Positions 23,970-35,499 of a DNA stretch of 64,000 bases are shown in pieces. The position numbers and the translations under genes were made by a program. This stretch comes from Schistosoma mansoni (lineage: Eukaryota > Platyhelminthes > Trematoda > Strigeidida > Schistosomatidae), in contig NC_031495.1 of NCBI RefSeq assembly GCF_000237925.1, positions 1 through 64,000 of the forward strand, read 5' to 3'. A model generated the notes under the pieces. That model was not told where the DNA came from, ran no database searches, and saw only the letters and a program-made list of their open reading frames with translations. Position 1 is the first letter of the stretch. Each line of letters begins with the position of its first letter.

Positions 23970-24894
23970 TTATGTATTGGTGTATGAAATAATGCTCGAC
24001 TTCCTCCTTTACATCATTAGAACACTAATTTGCCTTAGACGAATATCTACACTAGGTACCTTGCCAGTCTATTCTACAGGATTTCAATACAACTTGGATC
24101 AAGAACACGTGACTGACCTGACAAGAACGTAAGTATATTTCTACGCCAACAATAGTAACATAGGGTAAGAAAATACATAACACATACAATACCTCTCGGA
24201 CTGTTTACGAGTCTGACAAGGCAAACAACCAATCACTACCATCCTCGCCCACACGTAAGTGTATGACACCTGAAAATCGTTTGCTAGGGTCACAACTTTT
24301 TAAAAGTCAAACTCGTTTCTTCAATAGTCTTTTTCAGGATTACGTGCTCAGTCAAATCGTATTCCCGGTCTTGCTACTTTTTCACTGTTGATAAATCCAA
24401 TAGACGTTGGGATCTTTCCTCACCATCGTCATAGTATTTCTATGTAGTTTTAAGTACCCGTGTAGTGAGGACATACGACACATGGTATGACTAATTTAGA
24501 ATACGAAATTATTTAGTTTACAAGCGTATCTGGTCTCAAGTGTCTTCATTCCCATGGTTAGAGAATGAGATGTGCGTTTTAATACCTTTCTCTTTGGACC
24601 TAAGATTTTGTAGCGAGTTCTGATTCTTGCAAGTCGTCATGTTAGGTATATCTTAAAGGAGCTGACCTGATTTTTTTTTATTGCGGCATTAATTTTCGCC
24701 TTCGAAAATCGTTCTCCTGCATTGGAGTTAGGAAAACTACAACATCATTTGGTTTTATGTTTACTAGAATAGATAAGTTTTTGTTTTTTACATTAGTGAT
24801 TCAGAAATTCACGTATCCTGCCTATCCAGTTCCGGATTGCGAGAAATCCTGATAATATTCGTGCCCGGAAAAATCACTAATCCATCATCATTCA
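23970..24894. other. intergenic, nothing recognised
   Basis: Downstream of FEN1. A short open stretch ending at a GTAAGT near 24129 was seen but not supported as an exon. Confidence 0.45.
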
Positions 24895-25983
24895 AGATCA
24901 GCGGTACACAGAAGCAAACAAGCAGGTAAAGAAATGCATCAGAGATAACAAGCAGAAATACTTGGAAGGACTAGCAACGATTACGGAAAAAGCTGCAAGA
25001 GAAAGAAATATGAAGCAAATATATGACACGACGAATAAACTAGCAGGAAGATATAGTAAACCAGATAGAGCAGTCAGGGACAAACAAGGCAAGACAATCA
25101 TATGCCCAAGAACTGAGAAATAGGTGTGTAGAGCACTCCGGAGAACTCTTGAGTAGACCAGCCCCACTAAACCCACCGGACATCAAAGCAACACACACTG
25201 ACCTTCCTATAGCTGTCACTCCACCAACGATCGAAGAAATCAGCCTGACCATTAGACAAATCAAGAGTGGGAAAGCATCAGGACCTGACAATATACCAGC
25301 TGAAGTCAGACATAGTAGCAGCTGTGAAGATGCTCCTTATTATAGTCAGAAAGATTTGAGAGTAACAAAAAGTGCCGATAAACTGGAAAGAAAGATGCCG
25401 CATCAATATACCAAAGATAGGAGATCTGAGCCAGTGTGGGAACTTCAGAGGCATCACACTACCATCGGTACGAGGAAACGTTTTAAACAGTTTCACTTAA
25501 CTAGATGAAAAATTCAGTAGACGTCTAGCTTCGAGATCAACAGGCTTAATTCCGTAAGGATCGGTCGTGTACACAGATCGAATCGCGACGCTACGGATCA
25601 TCGTTGAACAGCCAATTGAATGGAACTCGTCACTATTCATCTTCCTTGACTAAGAGAAGTCGACGCCGCCGATAGGAGAACTTGATGTATAAACTCTGGA
25701 AGATGTGGACGCTTTAACATACCTGGTGGCGTCATTGATAAACAAAGGACATCTGATGCAGATAGGAAGGTATGGATTGGCAAAGCAAGCGGAGCATTCT
25801 TACGTCTAAATAACAGATGGAAATCAAAACAACTGTCGAACTACATCAAAGTTGGAATTTTCAATACAAACGTAAAATAAGTTCAATTTTATGAAGCTGA
25901 AGCTTGGAGAACTACTACAACCATCATCAGAAAGGTAGAAGAATTTATGAAAGATTGTCTACGTAAAACACCGAAAATCTGTT
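24895..25983 (+). mobile_element. RTE-clade LINE fragment
   Basis: Same family as 12883-16043. It begins in the linker ([17 protein letters not shown]), passes PPTIEEISLTIRQIKSGKA near 25220, then shows scattered RT blocks (FRKDRSC-like near 25550) and the C-terminal extension (AEAWRTTTTIIRKVEEF near 25900). It is truncated at the 5' end, internally shortened and frame-broken. It stops where the RTE 3' end of the next element begins. Confidence 0.8.
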
Positions 25984-25984
25984 A

Positions 25985-28353
25985 TTTGGATTATTTATTT
26001 GACCACACAAATATTGGTAAAAAGGGGCACCGAGTACATATGTGCCACACTATGAGAATGTGAGGCGCGACATTCGTGAAACACGTCCAAGCCACCAAAG
26101 TCGAAGCTTCAAGGTGGTGACATCAATTGGATTATCGTCTCTGCGCCAAAACACACGTTGCCGAACCTCCGCATTATTAGCATGGTGTTGCCACTGAACT
26201 TCAACAATCCCTCACAGCCAACAATGACCAAACACAGAGTCGTCTTACATCTTCAACTCGGAGAGGCCATGTTACACAAGCATGAAACAAGAATTCCCTC
26301 ACCGACGCATCATAGGTCCGACCTTTTACAACCAAACTAACATCATGAAAACATCGCAACGGTCCAGATTAGCATAAGCCACTCTGGCTTTCACTATACG
26401 TGAATCGATCTCATTATTCACGTCACCACTAGCACTTACACAGCTACTCAGATACACGAACTTCTCGACTACTTCTATCCGCTCAATACCCAAGGTGAGT
26501 GTCGGATCAGGGTCCTATCGGTCTTGTAAAAGCACTTTTCACTTGGATAGTGCAAAGCACATACCATACCTACGGACACTAATTGCCAACTGATTAAGTG
26601 AGGACTAGATGGCTTGGGCATCATTGCACAATAGGACAGAACCATGCGCATACTGAAGGTCAAGAAGTTTTTTCCAGACAATAGACACATACCTCCATTA
26701 GGGACATCTATCAGAGCTGTTTCCAGAACATCATCGATGGCAAAGTTGAAGAGGATTGGTGAGGCTGGGCAACCCTGTCGAACCCCATTGTATTGACGAA
26801 ACAATAAAGAGAGGCAGTTGTATCCTCTTATTCCGCATTAGGTATTTGTATATAAAGCCTTCCAGATGTTAATAAACTTCTCAGCCACACCCTTCTTCAA
26901 CAGGCAATCCCAGAGAACTGTCCTGCCCCACGAATCGAAGGCGACCCTGATGTCGATAAACACAACGATTGTTGACCTGTGGTAAGTATGACGGTGTTCT
27001 AACAATTGGCGGAGGGTGAAGATATGATCAATATGTCCTCGACCACAACGAAAACCAGCCTGCTTCTCGCGAACCAATCTTCCACGGGTTCTGAACAATA
27101 TACGAAGCATGACGGGAGCCAATAGTTTAGACGCAATCGGAAGTGGACTTATCCTCCGATAGTTGTTGCAAAGACGACGTGAACCCTTTTTAAAGATAGG
27201 GACAATTATCGACTCATTCCATGATGTTGGAATACTCTCTAATTGTCAGACCTTTGTAAACAACGCAGTCAGTTCCTTGGCCAGAAATTCACCAGCATCG
27301 CTTATGAGCAGGACGATTCGCGGAGCCACAAGCGACTTTGCTGGCCATTTTCATAGAGTCATGCAAAGCAGTCAGTTCTTATCCATACTTTTCAGTGGGT
27401 TAATAGCTAGTTTTGAACCTAACTCTGTTTGATATTTGGTTGCAATAGAAGTTGTAGTAAATTTGCCTATATCAATTCATCTAGGGTGATTTTGCTGTCT
27501 ACCGAGACGTAAGATTGCAGTCGAACCATGGCATGATCAGAGTCCAGATATGTACTACTAGTGGAGTTGCTGTCTTGTGCACGACAACTCCGGTGGTAGC
27601 TGATCGCGATGTAATCAATCTGAGTCCAGGCTTGAGATGCAGAGGTTGGACGCCTGGACGGTCACCGTTATCTGACCTGCGACCAACAAGTCCTGAACGA
27701 TTCCCTTCTGTGCCTAGACGCCCGACCTGAGCATTCAAGTTTCTGGCTACTACAACAATATCTGTCGAATACACTTTCTGTAGAAGAACTGTTAACTGGT
27801 GATAAAACTCATACTTGATCGCATCCGGGCCGCAATCTTTTAGAGAGTAGGCGTAGGTGACGAAAAGACATCATTTCTCACAACGATTTCTCTATTTGAT
27901 GGAAATTTTTAATCTAACAGTACATAACCGATTGTTAATAGGAGTCCAATCGGTCAGTTATGTCTCATCTCCAGTGCTTAGTTCGACACCAACGCCAACA
28001 AAACCGGAAGATGTCACAGGGTCCCCGGATAAACGCACGTAAAACAAGCTTTCCTTAGCGACAGATGGAGAGCAAATTTGTAGTACTTCGCTAGAGTCTT
28101 GAATACGGGCCTCGGATAGACAACACATCGATGTTAAGACTTTCTAAAGACATAGCCAACCCTGTTTGTTGCCCGGAATGCATTATTGTGCGAACATTGA
28201 CGGAGTTCAGTTTGAATGGCATACGCAGTTTCAGAATGACTGGTTCAGTATCCGTAGTCGGTGGTAGCATTCACCTTCCGACCGGTCTTTTAAAAGGGAA
28301 GACAATATCATAGACTCTACGAAACGACATTGGTCGTCACTCATGCTGTTCAA
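25985..28353 (-). mobile_element. RTE-clade LINE (SR2-like), second copy
   Basis: The 26068-28353 part is virtually identical to 5690-7975, with the same endonuclease and RT blocks and the same breaks. The 3' terminal 80 bp (25985-26067) differ from copy 1 and represent another version of the same RTE 3' end, with the ATATGTGCCACAC and TTATTTATTTGACCACA segments. So copy 2 is joined to a different 3' UTR. Confidence 0.85.
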
Positions 28354-28544
28354 AGTTATAATATTGTATTTATTAGATTTTCCGTTCATTGATTTTCAGC
28401 TGCGATCGCCTTAGCATTTTATTTGACACTGTGCTCTCTTTCTTGCTTTTTGATATTTTAGTCATTTGATGGGCATGTTTTATAGAACAATAAGAATGAT
28501 AGAAAATGGAATTAAACCTGTATATGTTTTTGAAGGGAAACCAC
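26068..28544 (+). repeat. segmental duplication, copy 2
   Basis: Direct repeat of 5690-8166 (offset 20378, no indels, about five mismatches). Unlike copy 1 it continues through the rest of the first part of FEN1 exon 3 before meeting LINE sequence. Confidence 0.95.
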
Positions 28545-28666
28545 CCTCTATGAAAGCTGGAGAGTTAGCCAAACGATCTGATAGACGTATTGAGTCAACT
28601 AAAGAATTAGCCAAAGCAGAAGCTGAAGAAGATTTAGAAGCTATTGAGAAATTCTCCAAACGTTTA
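28462..28666 (+). pseudogene. FEN1: second FEN1 exon 3 copy, left part up to a LINE insertion
   Basis: Follows the same TTTTAG acceptor and reads [10 protein letters not shown] through [18 protein letters not shown] to KFSKRL at 28666, including residues K93 and R100. Position 86 is again Glu. The exon then stops at GTTTA, and the LINE tail ATAATAATAAT starts at 28667. The rest of the exon ([11 protein letters not shown]) is found only at 8291-8361, behind a matching GTTTA. Confidence 0.9.
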
Positions 28667-30327
28667 ATAATAATAATATATTTCTGCAGTAGCAGGTACA
28701 CGCCATTTTTACAGGCATGATCTACAATTTACAACATATACTGGTTCACAGTATGCATCCCAAGCAAGCTTGTTTAGTAATTATAATCTATAAAAGTTGA
28801 TAGCAGTTCATTCGTTCTCATATAATGTGTTTTCATAAGAATAGTTTCCAAAGGGGCATAGAGTCCACGTTATATACCAGATCCAATCTCGACAAAAAGT
28901 GTAATAGGGTTTCGGTAGTGCTAAGTATTTATGTAATGCAGCTTTTTAAGTTTATAGTTGTTATAAAGTAGGCTTGTGGAGCGCCTGGTTCGAGCTATGA
29001 CCTTGGGAAAGCGCGTTCGTCGAGCTTGTTCCAGATGTCCGAAGTTACATAGCTTCACCCTCAGAGCAAGATTCTGAAGAGAAAAAACAAAAGAGAAACC
29101 GAGGAGCAGCAAGGCATTTGGATATGAGCGATAATCAATGCTTAACATTTATTAGTGGAACAGATGGAGGTATGATAAATTATTAGATTAAATTGATACT
29201 AGCTCATGTTGCAAGAGTGAACTGCGATTAGGGGCTCCAGAAGAGAGAAGGCAGTAATAAAGAACAATGAGTTGTGATATTTATCAAGGTGGAGTAGGTT
29301 CCAATGAAGGAGGGAAGTCAAGGTTGGAATGAGGAAGAACAGAGAGTGCATAGAGAGAGTAGTGTTAAGTAAAATAGCAACCATATCCTTTACAGTCAGT
29401 TTTTTTTTCTTTTCTCATCCGATGCCTGCCACACAGTGTTCATGTAAAAGTCCGAGTTAGCATGTTAAAGGTTGTCTTAGTAGAATAGTTAATCCAGCAC
29501 AAAAATTAGAAACATGAGTCGTAATGGTGAGTGTAGGTGAACAATCTCAATATCACAGACCTATTGACTTGTTCTCATCCATAAAGAGCCTGATACAAAC
29601 AAAATGTTCTGCCCCACAAACACGGGTGGATTGAAATCATCGCCCACACCATCAGTGCTTGCTGGTCAGTAACTCCACCCTCCCTCCTTTTGTGATGTTA
29701 GGCTCATTTACGCTTATTTTTTGGATACATATCATACCTCACACAATGCTCTGTGTTTCACATCCTGTTGGAAAACACTATTTCTATAAGTACCATGTTA
29801 CAAGCTTATCAGACAGTTACAAATTATGGACTGTGGGTAAGGCTTCGATGCAATGTTTTTATTGACTATATAGTGAAGTGTAGGTTACAAATCAGAGTAT
29901 AGGCATTAGGAAGGGTATAGTGTAGGATATTTGTTTACCATAGTAGGCGGAAAAGTGGAGATTTATATTAGTTACAGATAAGGTAAGATAACGAGTGGTG
30001 AAATAATATTAATGGCAAGGCAACATAGTGTACAGATGAGTAAAAACTGATAAAGAATAGACAAGAATTAACTCACACTAAATTCGCGCTGAGGTTGTTT
30101 TGTTCTATGCTAACCGGTTGATGGGTGACAGGTTCTGTGGTTGTACGACCACTGGCAGTAGTCAGTCGATTGTGCGTTTCTTCCGGTGTTTCAGGGTATT
30201 TATAAGCGTCGTTTAGCGACCGAGTATTGATAGATCCAGTGAGTTGCCTGTCTACTTCAATTGAAAAGAATTAGTGAGGGGAAAGTATCTAATACAACTA
30301 CAAGGTAGGGAAATAAGGCGATTCAGT

Positions 30328-33300
30328 CTATATATGTAGAGAGCCTATGATGTCTGTGTGGGACGTGGATGTGTTCGTTTGCACCAGATCTATGCAGGTG
30401 AGGGGTTGATTAATGAGTCTTGTAAACGTATGTAATTTGTCTGCCATGCGTACTTCAGAAGGCAGACTGTTCCATATCAATGCGTACTTGATAAGGAAGA
30501 AGTTTTCACGTGTTTTTGATCTGTGTTTTTCAATTTTGACAGTGGATACTTTGTCTCGAAGGTTGTATCCATGTGAGTCTTGGTAGAGAGCTATATTACA
30601 TGTGGAGTAAGTAAGGTTTTTAAGGAGTTTGAAATAAAGAATTAAGTTGGACTTAAGCCTTCTTTTCCAGAGGGGTTCTAGTCCTAAGATGTGGCATCTG
30701 GATTTGTAGTCAGTGAGTTGGTCATTCTTAAGTATTTTGCGGGTGAAGTCTCGCTGTATTCCTTCCACCTTAAGTATATCAGATAGGCGTAGGTCGGAAA
30801 ATAAGAACGAGCAGTATTCGACGATGGGTCTTACGCAGGTTTTATACAGGATGATTTTCGTTTCCTTTTGAAAGAAATTACGAAGGATGAAGCCGAGCAA
30901 TCTCCACATTTGAGATGCTTTAGTTGAAATATGTTCAGAGAAGTTAAGACTGTCGGAGTAATGTACCCCAAGGTCAGTTACTGATGTCAGTCTGAGCAGT
31001 GGGTTTTTGTTAAGTGCTAGTTTTAGTTTAAGTGACGTGTTACCAATACATAGCCAACCGCATTTCTCTGTGTTGAGCTCTAGCCCCCAGCGTTTGCACC
31101 AGTCGTCTACTTTGTTGAGTTCATGTTGGATCGTTTGCATAGTACTTCGTACATCACCAATGTCAGTTTTATAGATGACTTTTAAGTCATCAGCGTAAAG
31201 GTAGGTCTTACCTGTGGTAAAGCACTTGCATATATTGTTGATATAAATTATAAAGAGCAATGGACCCAAGACACTACCCTGCACAACACCACTGGTTATT
31301 GGTCGAGGTGTGGATGTTGTAGAGTTAAGCTTGGTTATTTGGTATCTGTTTGTGAGGAAAGACTTAATCCATTGCAATAGGGGGTTTATAATTCCAACTG
31401 ACTGGAGTCTGTTGATTAGAAGATTATGGGGTACTTTGTCAAAGGCTTTCTTTATATCGAAATAAAGTATAATCACTAGCTTTTTCTGGTCACGTATGCG
31501 AGTAACCTCGTTAAAGAAGTCTATCAGACATGTACTACATGATCTTGTTCTAATGAAACCATGTTGTGTTGGGTCTATTAGTTCTTCCTTAAGTAGGTGA
31601 TCTGATAGTTGACTTTGTATCACTTTTTCCATTATGCGCGAAATAACTGGAGTGATATTTATAGGTCTGTAGTTTCCGACCAGGTTTCTCGGTCCTGATT
31701 TGTGTTTGGGAAGAACATACGTTACCTTCCAGGCTTCAGGATATGTACCCGCCTCTAATGATAATGTGTATATTTTGAGCAATAACGTATGTATATCCGG
31801 CCCCGACATTTTATAGAGAATTGATGGTATATCATCGACACCAGAGCTCGGATTCGGCTTAAGGGTTTTGATGGCGGTATGTATACTCCTAATGTCAAAG
31901 TTTATGGTGCTAATATGGCTTTTGCTTATGCATTTTATGTTAAAATCTGGGGCATTAGATGTATTCCCGTTTTGTGAAAACCATTCACTTAGCAGTTCGC
32001 ATATGACGGTTTGGTCATAGTACGTCACGCCATCGTGCAGTAAAGAGTAAATGTTGTGATTTTCGTTCTTTCTCATCCGTTTTGCAAGGAGCCGACATAA
32101 GTTTTGGACTTTAGATGCAGCTGTGAGCGCAGTACGTTCTTCTGTCTGTTTGTTTTTGTTGTGATGACTTTGCACTCCTTCAAGTACAGAGTATACCTGG
32201 TGCAGGGCACTAAAGTCTTTTGATGTAAAGTACGTCTTTCTTAGTTTTCGTAGCTTAGACTTAGCCTTTTGGTTGATGTAGGGAGCATTTGTTTTGAAAA
32301 CAATTTTAGAAGGGATGGTAGTGTCTAGTGCAGATTTGGTGGTAGTATTGAATATTTCCAGTGTTTCTAAAAGGTTATCACTGGTGAAGAAAGTGTTCCA
32401 GTCAGAACGCTTCATAAGAAACCGAAAGTTACTCCAGTCGGCGTTTGCATAGTCTCTATATTGGAAACACGTATTTAATGTCTTTAATTTTTTGCGCTTG
32501 GCAAGAATCGGAAGGGTGCAGAAGACTATTTTATGATCGCTATTATGGAACTTCTCGCCAACCACCATTGATGCTGGTGTGACATTGTGACAGAATATCA
32601 AGTCAAGAATGTTGTGATTTCGGGTAGGCAGGTTAACATGTTGCTGCCAACCGTGTATGTCTAAGGACCTTAGTATTCCTTCGTAGCACGGTGGGCCAGA
32701 ATGTGTCTTCCAGTTGATGGTTGGAAGGTTGAAATCACCACAGACAATTTTGCAGGCGAAGTCAAGCGAGGCAGCCTTAGCGAATGACTCACTTATAATG
32801 GTGTCAGTCAGACTGGGGGTATTCGGAGCTCGATATATACATCCGATTAGTATTTTACATTCAAGGGTGTGTACAGTAAGCCACATCGAATCTGGTACTT
32901 TACTGAGGGTATGATCACTAAAGATTTCCGCCCTCATGTTTTTTGATGCATATATGAGACAACCGCCACCCTTCTTGGTGACTCGATCACAGCGGAAGAG
33001 CTCATACGTGTCTATTTGGAGGTACGTGTCTGTGATATCGGAGGACAACCAACTTTCCGTTATCAAAACAAGTGAGGGGTTGTGTAAAAGTAATAGGGCG
33101 CGTAGTTGAGTCATCTTATTCTGAATAGATCGGGCATTAATTAACATTAGTGTCAGGAAGGATGAGTGTTTGTCTAATAAAATGGTGTGCTGTAAACCCT
33201 GTGGTTTGTCGCTTTTACTATGAGAAGAGGAAAAAGTGGGAGTATTGGCTCTACGTTCTTGTTTGTTTAGTTTAATACCAGCATAGTTAACGGGAGAAAG

Positions 33301-33534
33301 GTGGTCGGAGGTTAGTTTGGCGAAAGAAGTATGTTCACGAGTGTTGGGTAGAATCGGGTGAGTTAAATGGATAGGCAGTGTATTCGGGGGGTGATCATGT
33401 TCCGTCAAGGAGCTTTTAAGACTAGAGACAGTTATCGACGGTGAGAAAGATGTGTCACTCCCCATCAGGTCGGAGTATGTAGAAGGTGGTCTCAGAATAG
33501 TGGAATTGTCGCCCTCAACATTTGGAGACCCCAT
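30328..33534 (-). CDS. LINE ORF2: endonuclease and reverse transcriptase
   Basis: 1068 residues. The N-terminal third is an apurinic-type endonuclease (LMLINARSIQNKMTQLR near residue 130, ITESWLSSDITD, IVCGDFNLP, NSDHKIV). The middle is the RT: PKHKSGPRNLVGNYRPIN, THGFIRTRSC-like QHGFIRTRSCSTCLID, LYFDIKKAFDKVPHNLL, SGVVQGSVLGPLLFIIYIN, and catalytic YLYADDLKVI. The C-terminal CR1-type extension follows (LYKTCVRPIVEYCS, EGIQRDFTRKIL, IWNSLPSEVR). All catalytic motifs are present with no stop. It makes the nick and the cDNA for target-primed reverse transcription. Its start overlaps ORF1 by 43 nt in another frame, which suggests coupled translation. Confidence 0.92.
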   Translation of the reverse strand: MGSPNVEGDNSTILRPPSTYSDLMGSDTSFSPSITVSSLKSSLTEHDHPPNTLPIHLTHPILPNTREHTSFAKLTSDHLSPVNYAGIKLNKQERRANTPTFSSSHSKSDKPQGLQHTILLDKHSSFLTLMLINARSIQNKMTQLRALLLLHNPSLVLITESWLSSDITDTYLQIDTYELFRCDRVTKKGGGCLIYASKNMRAEIFSDHTLSKVPDSMWLTVHTLECKILIGCIYRAPNTPSLTDTIISESFAKAASLDFACKIVCGDFNLPTINWKTHSGPPCYEGILRSLDIHGWQQHVNLPTRNHNILDLIFCHNVTPASMVVGEKFHNSDHKIVFCTLPILAKRKKLKTLNTCFQYRDYANADWSNFRFLMKRSDWNTFFTSDNLLETLEIFNTTTKSALDTTIPSKIVFKTNAPYINQKAKSKLRKLRKTYFTSKDFSALHQVYSVLEGVQSHHNKNKQTEERTALTAASKVQNLCRLLAKRMRKNENHNIYSLLHDGVTYYDQTVICELLSEWFSQNGNTSNAPDFNIKCISKSHISTINFDIRSIHTAIKTLKPNPSSGVDDIPSILYKMSGPDIHTLLLKIYTLSLEAGTYPEAWKVTYVLPKHKSGPRNLVGNYRPINITPVISRIMEKVIQSQLSDHLLKEELIDPTQHGFIRTRSCSTCLIDFFNEVTRIRDQKKLVIILYFDIKKAFDKVPHNLLINRLQSVGIINPLLQWIKSFLTNRYQITKLNSTTSTPRPITSGVVQGSVLGPLLFIIYINNICKCFTTGKTYLYADDLKVIYKTDIGDVRSTMQTIQHELNKVDDWCKRWGLELNTEKCGWLCIGNTSLKLKLALNKNPLLRLTSVTDLGVHYSDSLNFSEHISTKASQMWRLLGFILRNFFQKETKIILYKTCVRPIVEYCSFLFSDLRLSDILKVEGIQRDFTRKILKNDQLTDYKSRCHILGLEPLWKRRLKSNLILYFKLLKNLTYSTCNIALYQDSHGYNLRDKVSTVKIEKHRSKTRENFFLIKYALIWNSLPSEVRMADKLHTFTRLINQPLTCIDLVQTNTSTSHTDIIGSLHI

Positions 33535-35330
33535 AGCAATACTGTTGAGGGGGAGAGAGATAAAAAAGGATGAGGTGGTGTGTGTGCCAAATTAGGGGAG
33601 ATCAGAGAGTTATAAAGGGCGGTTTGGTTCTGGTAGTATTTAGAATCGATAGGTGGGTCCCCAAGCAGGCCAACATTATGATTGTCTTGTGTGCAGTGGG
33701 GTGTTCTACTCCTATTACGGGTAGTTAGGGGAGTTGTATGTTTCAAATAATTATTGCATGATTGTCTGACATTGTTGCCGGGGGTGGTGTTCCTGTTGTG
33801 TGGGCTGTGCTGATTCCTGTAACCTGCATGTTTCAAGCTATATGGCTTATTGGCATCATGTGTAAGTGTGGTTTTTGTCGGGCGTAACCTCACGTTAGGA
33901 TATGGGGGTACTGCCAGTTCATTATGCTTGTTGTAATGCATTCGACTACTATGAGTAGGTGCATGTTGTGTATTGAGAGATCTGGAGTACTTATGGGTGT
34001 TTAGAGAGAATTTAGTATTATTTCGCATTACAGTGTTTGGGCGGTTATAGCTATTAGAGCGATTGATGTGAGGCTTGGGTTTTGGCTTTTCATTGGAGAC
34101 ACAAGAAGAGTGCTTTGAAACTGTAGATGCATAGGTGGGTGGGCATTTTGTTGTAGTTGAGTGTTTGGATTTAGGGTGAATGGTTACAGCTGCCTGGTGT
34201 TTAGTCTTGTTCTTAGGACTAGTAGCAGTATGCGGCGTGCCTCCGTTTTTGGGAGGGGTGGGGTATGGTGTTTTAGGGATAGCGCTATGGCCAACGTTGT
34301 AACTGCAGCTACCATGTAGGCTGGGTTGATTGTTTTGCACTTCATTGGAGTTTCGACGTTGGATGGCAGTCTTGTCATGGGTGATTCTAACTTTCTTAAA
34401 GGTTGGAACGCGCCTCAGTAAAGACTGACTTTTAAGGAGGTGATTGGCTTCTATGATACTACCAAACTGAAATAGAATGGGACAAGAGGCTTTAGTCTGT
34501 GTTTTACGTAATCTTCTTGCTACACACCAAGATTGCGACAGTCCACATTCTTGTAGTAGAGTATTTTTAGCAAGCTTCAGATTCGTACTATCAGGTATAT
34601 TATACGCAATGACATTGTGCATACACTGAAGTCTTTTCAGCACTTCAGCTGATATGTGGTCAATTATTTTTTCAGTGTTTTTTATAATTTCGAGATCAGG
34701 ATTTTCCGGAACACTGATTAGGTATTTATACGGTAATAGGTCTTGAATAGTTTGGGTGAGGCTAGATTTTATTTGACTGCTTTTAGAACTATCACTGGTG
34801 AGATTATTAGAGTTTATATCAACATTATTATGGCCTATTTGGTTGCATAGACATTTGTTGCAAGTGTCTACCGGGTGGTCATCTTGGGCGTACTTAGTTG
34901 GGGGATAAGGTATATGTTTGGGTGAGTAGTCGAGATCTACATTATTAGGCTGGCTACTGTAGGTGGGCTTATGTGCACTCTGTTGGCCATTACACAGGAT
35001 GACCGATTGTGGATTTATTGTGTGTATGGGGTCAACCGCACTGTCTAAATACCGCTCACAACGTGTGATGTGTGGGCTGTCAAATGATGTCTGGCTAGGC
35101 GGTATGTGATTACTCTTATTTATATCTACAAGCGAGATGCAAGGTAGTGACAGGTCATGTCCAAGTACATGGTGCACGTCTAGTGTAGCTGTAGGAAGAT
35201 CAGAGTATGATGCAGACTGATCAGTGTGTTTAGAAAGCTTCGCATTATTCGCGTGAGTTGTGGATTTAGATCTTTTGCACGTGCTATGAGCATCAGGAGA
35301 GATTATGTGTTTTTTAGATGACCTGGACAT
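33492..35330 (-). CDS. LINE ORF1: nucleic-acid-binding protein
   Basis: 612 residues, rich in Asn, His, Ser, Thr and Lys. A folded block lies near residues 190-300 (MHNVIAYNIPDSTNLKLAKN, then CVARRLRKTQTKASCPILFQ and KVRITHDKTAIQRR). This is the kind of RNA-binding domain found in ORF1 of CR1-group LINEs. The remainder is low-complexity and probably disordered. A CNKCLCNQIGHNN segment is cysteine-containing but is not a standard zinc knuckle. The frame is intact and the ATG is preceded by a short 5' UTR. Confidence 0.8.
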   Translation of the reverse strand: MSRSSKKHIISPDAHSTCKRSKSTTHANNAKLSKHTDQSASYSDLPTATLDVHHVLGHDLSLPCISLVDINKSNHIPPSQTSFDSPHITRCERYLDSAVDPIHTINPQSVILCNGQQSAHKPTYSSQPNNVDLDYSPKHIPYPPTKYAQDDHPVDTCNKCLCNQIGHNNVDINSNNLTSDSSKSSQIKSSLTQTIQDLLPYKYLISVPENPDLEIIKNTEKIIDHISAEVLKRLQCMHNVIAYNIPDSTNLKLAKNTLLQECGLSQSWCVARRLRKTQTKASCPILFQFGSIIEANHLLKSQSLLRRVPTFKKVRITHDKTAIQRRNSNEVQNNQPSLHGSCSYNVGHSAIPKTPYPTPPKNGGTPHTATSPKNKTKHQAAVTIHPKSKHSTTTKCPPTYASTVSKHSSCVSNEKPKPKPHINRSNSYNRPNTVMRNNTKFSLNTHKYSRSLNTQHAPTHSSRMHYNKHNELAVPPYPNVRLRPTKTTLTHDANKPYSLKHAGYRNQHSPHNRNTTPGNNVRQSCNNYLKHTTPLTTRNRSRTPHCTQDNHNVGLLGDPPIDSKYYQNQTALYNSLISPNLAHTPPHPFLSLSPSTVLLWGLQMLRATIPLF

Positions 35331-35499
35331 TATTAGAAGTAATGTAAATATAAATTTTGTATTGGGTGAGCAGCGACTGTTGTATCTTTACTTACTAGAT
35401 GTGTAAAGTTTTATGGTAGAGTCAGATCAATATTTGCTAATAGCTAATATATTAACGTTAGTGAAAGAGGAAAGGTGGACAGCGTGTGAAATAGTGAGC

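Larger units (their letters stand above)
28667..35400 (-). mobile_element. two-ORF LINE of the CR1 group with both ORFs open
   Basis: Minus-strand non-LTR retrotransposon. Its 5' UTR lies around 35331-35400, ORF1 at 35330-33492 and ORF2 at 33534-30328. A 1.66-kb 3' region ends in an (ATT)n tail at 28667-28678. Both ORFs are uninterrupted, so it is much younger than every other LINE here. The tail abuts FEN1 exon 3 copy 2 at the target GTTTA. The 5' side abuts a BEL/Pao relic. The long 3' region may include another insertion, but I could not delimit one. Confidence 0.85.

Noticed and set aside
24080-24129. Possible exon ending at GTAAGT after FEN1
   Set aside because: Only about 16 codons, with no phase partner and lying beyond the FEN1 poly(A) signal.
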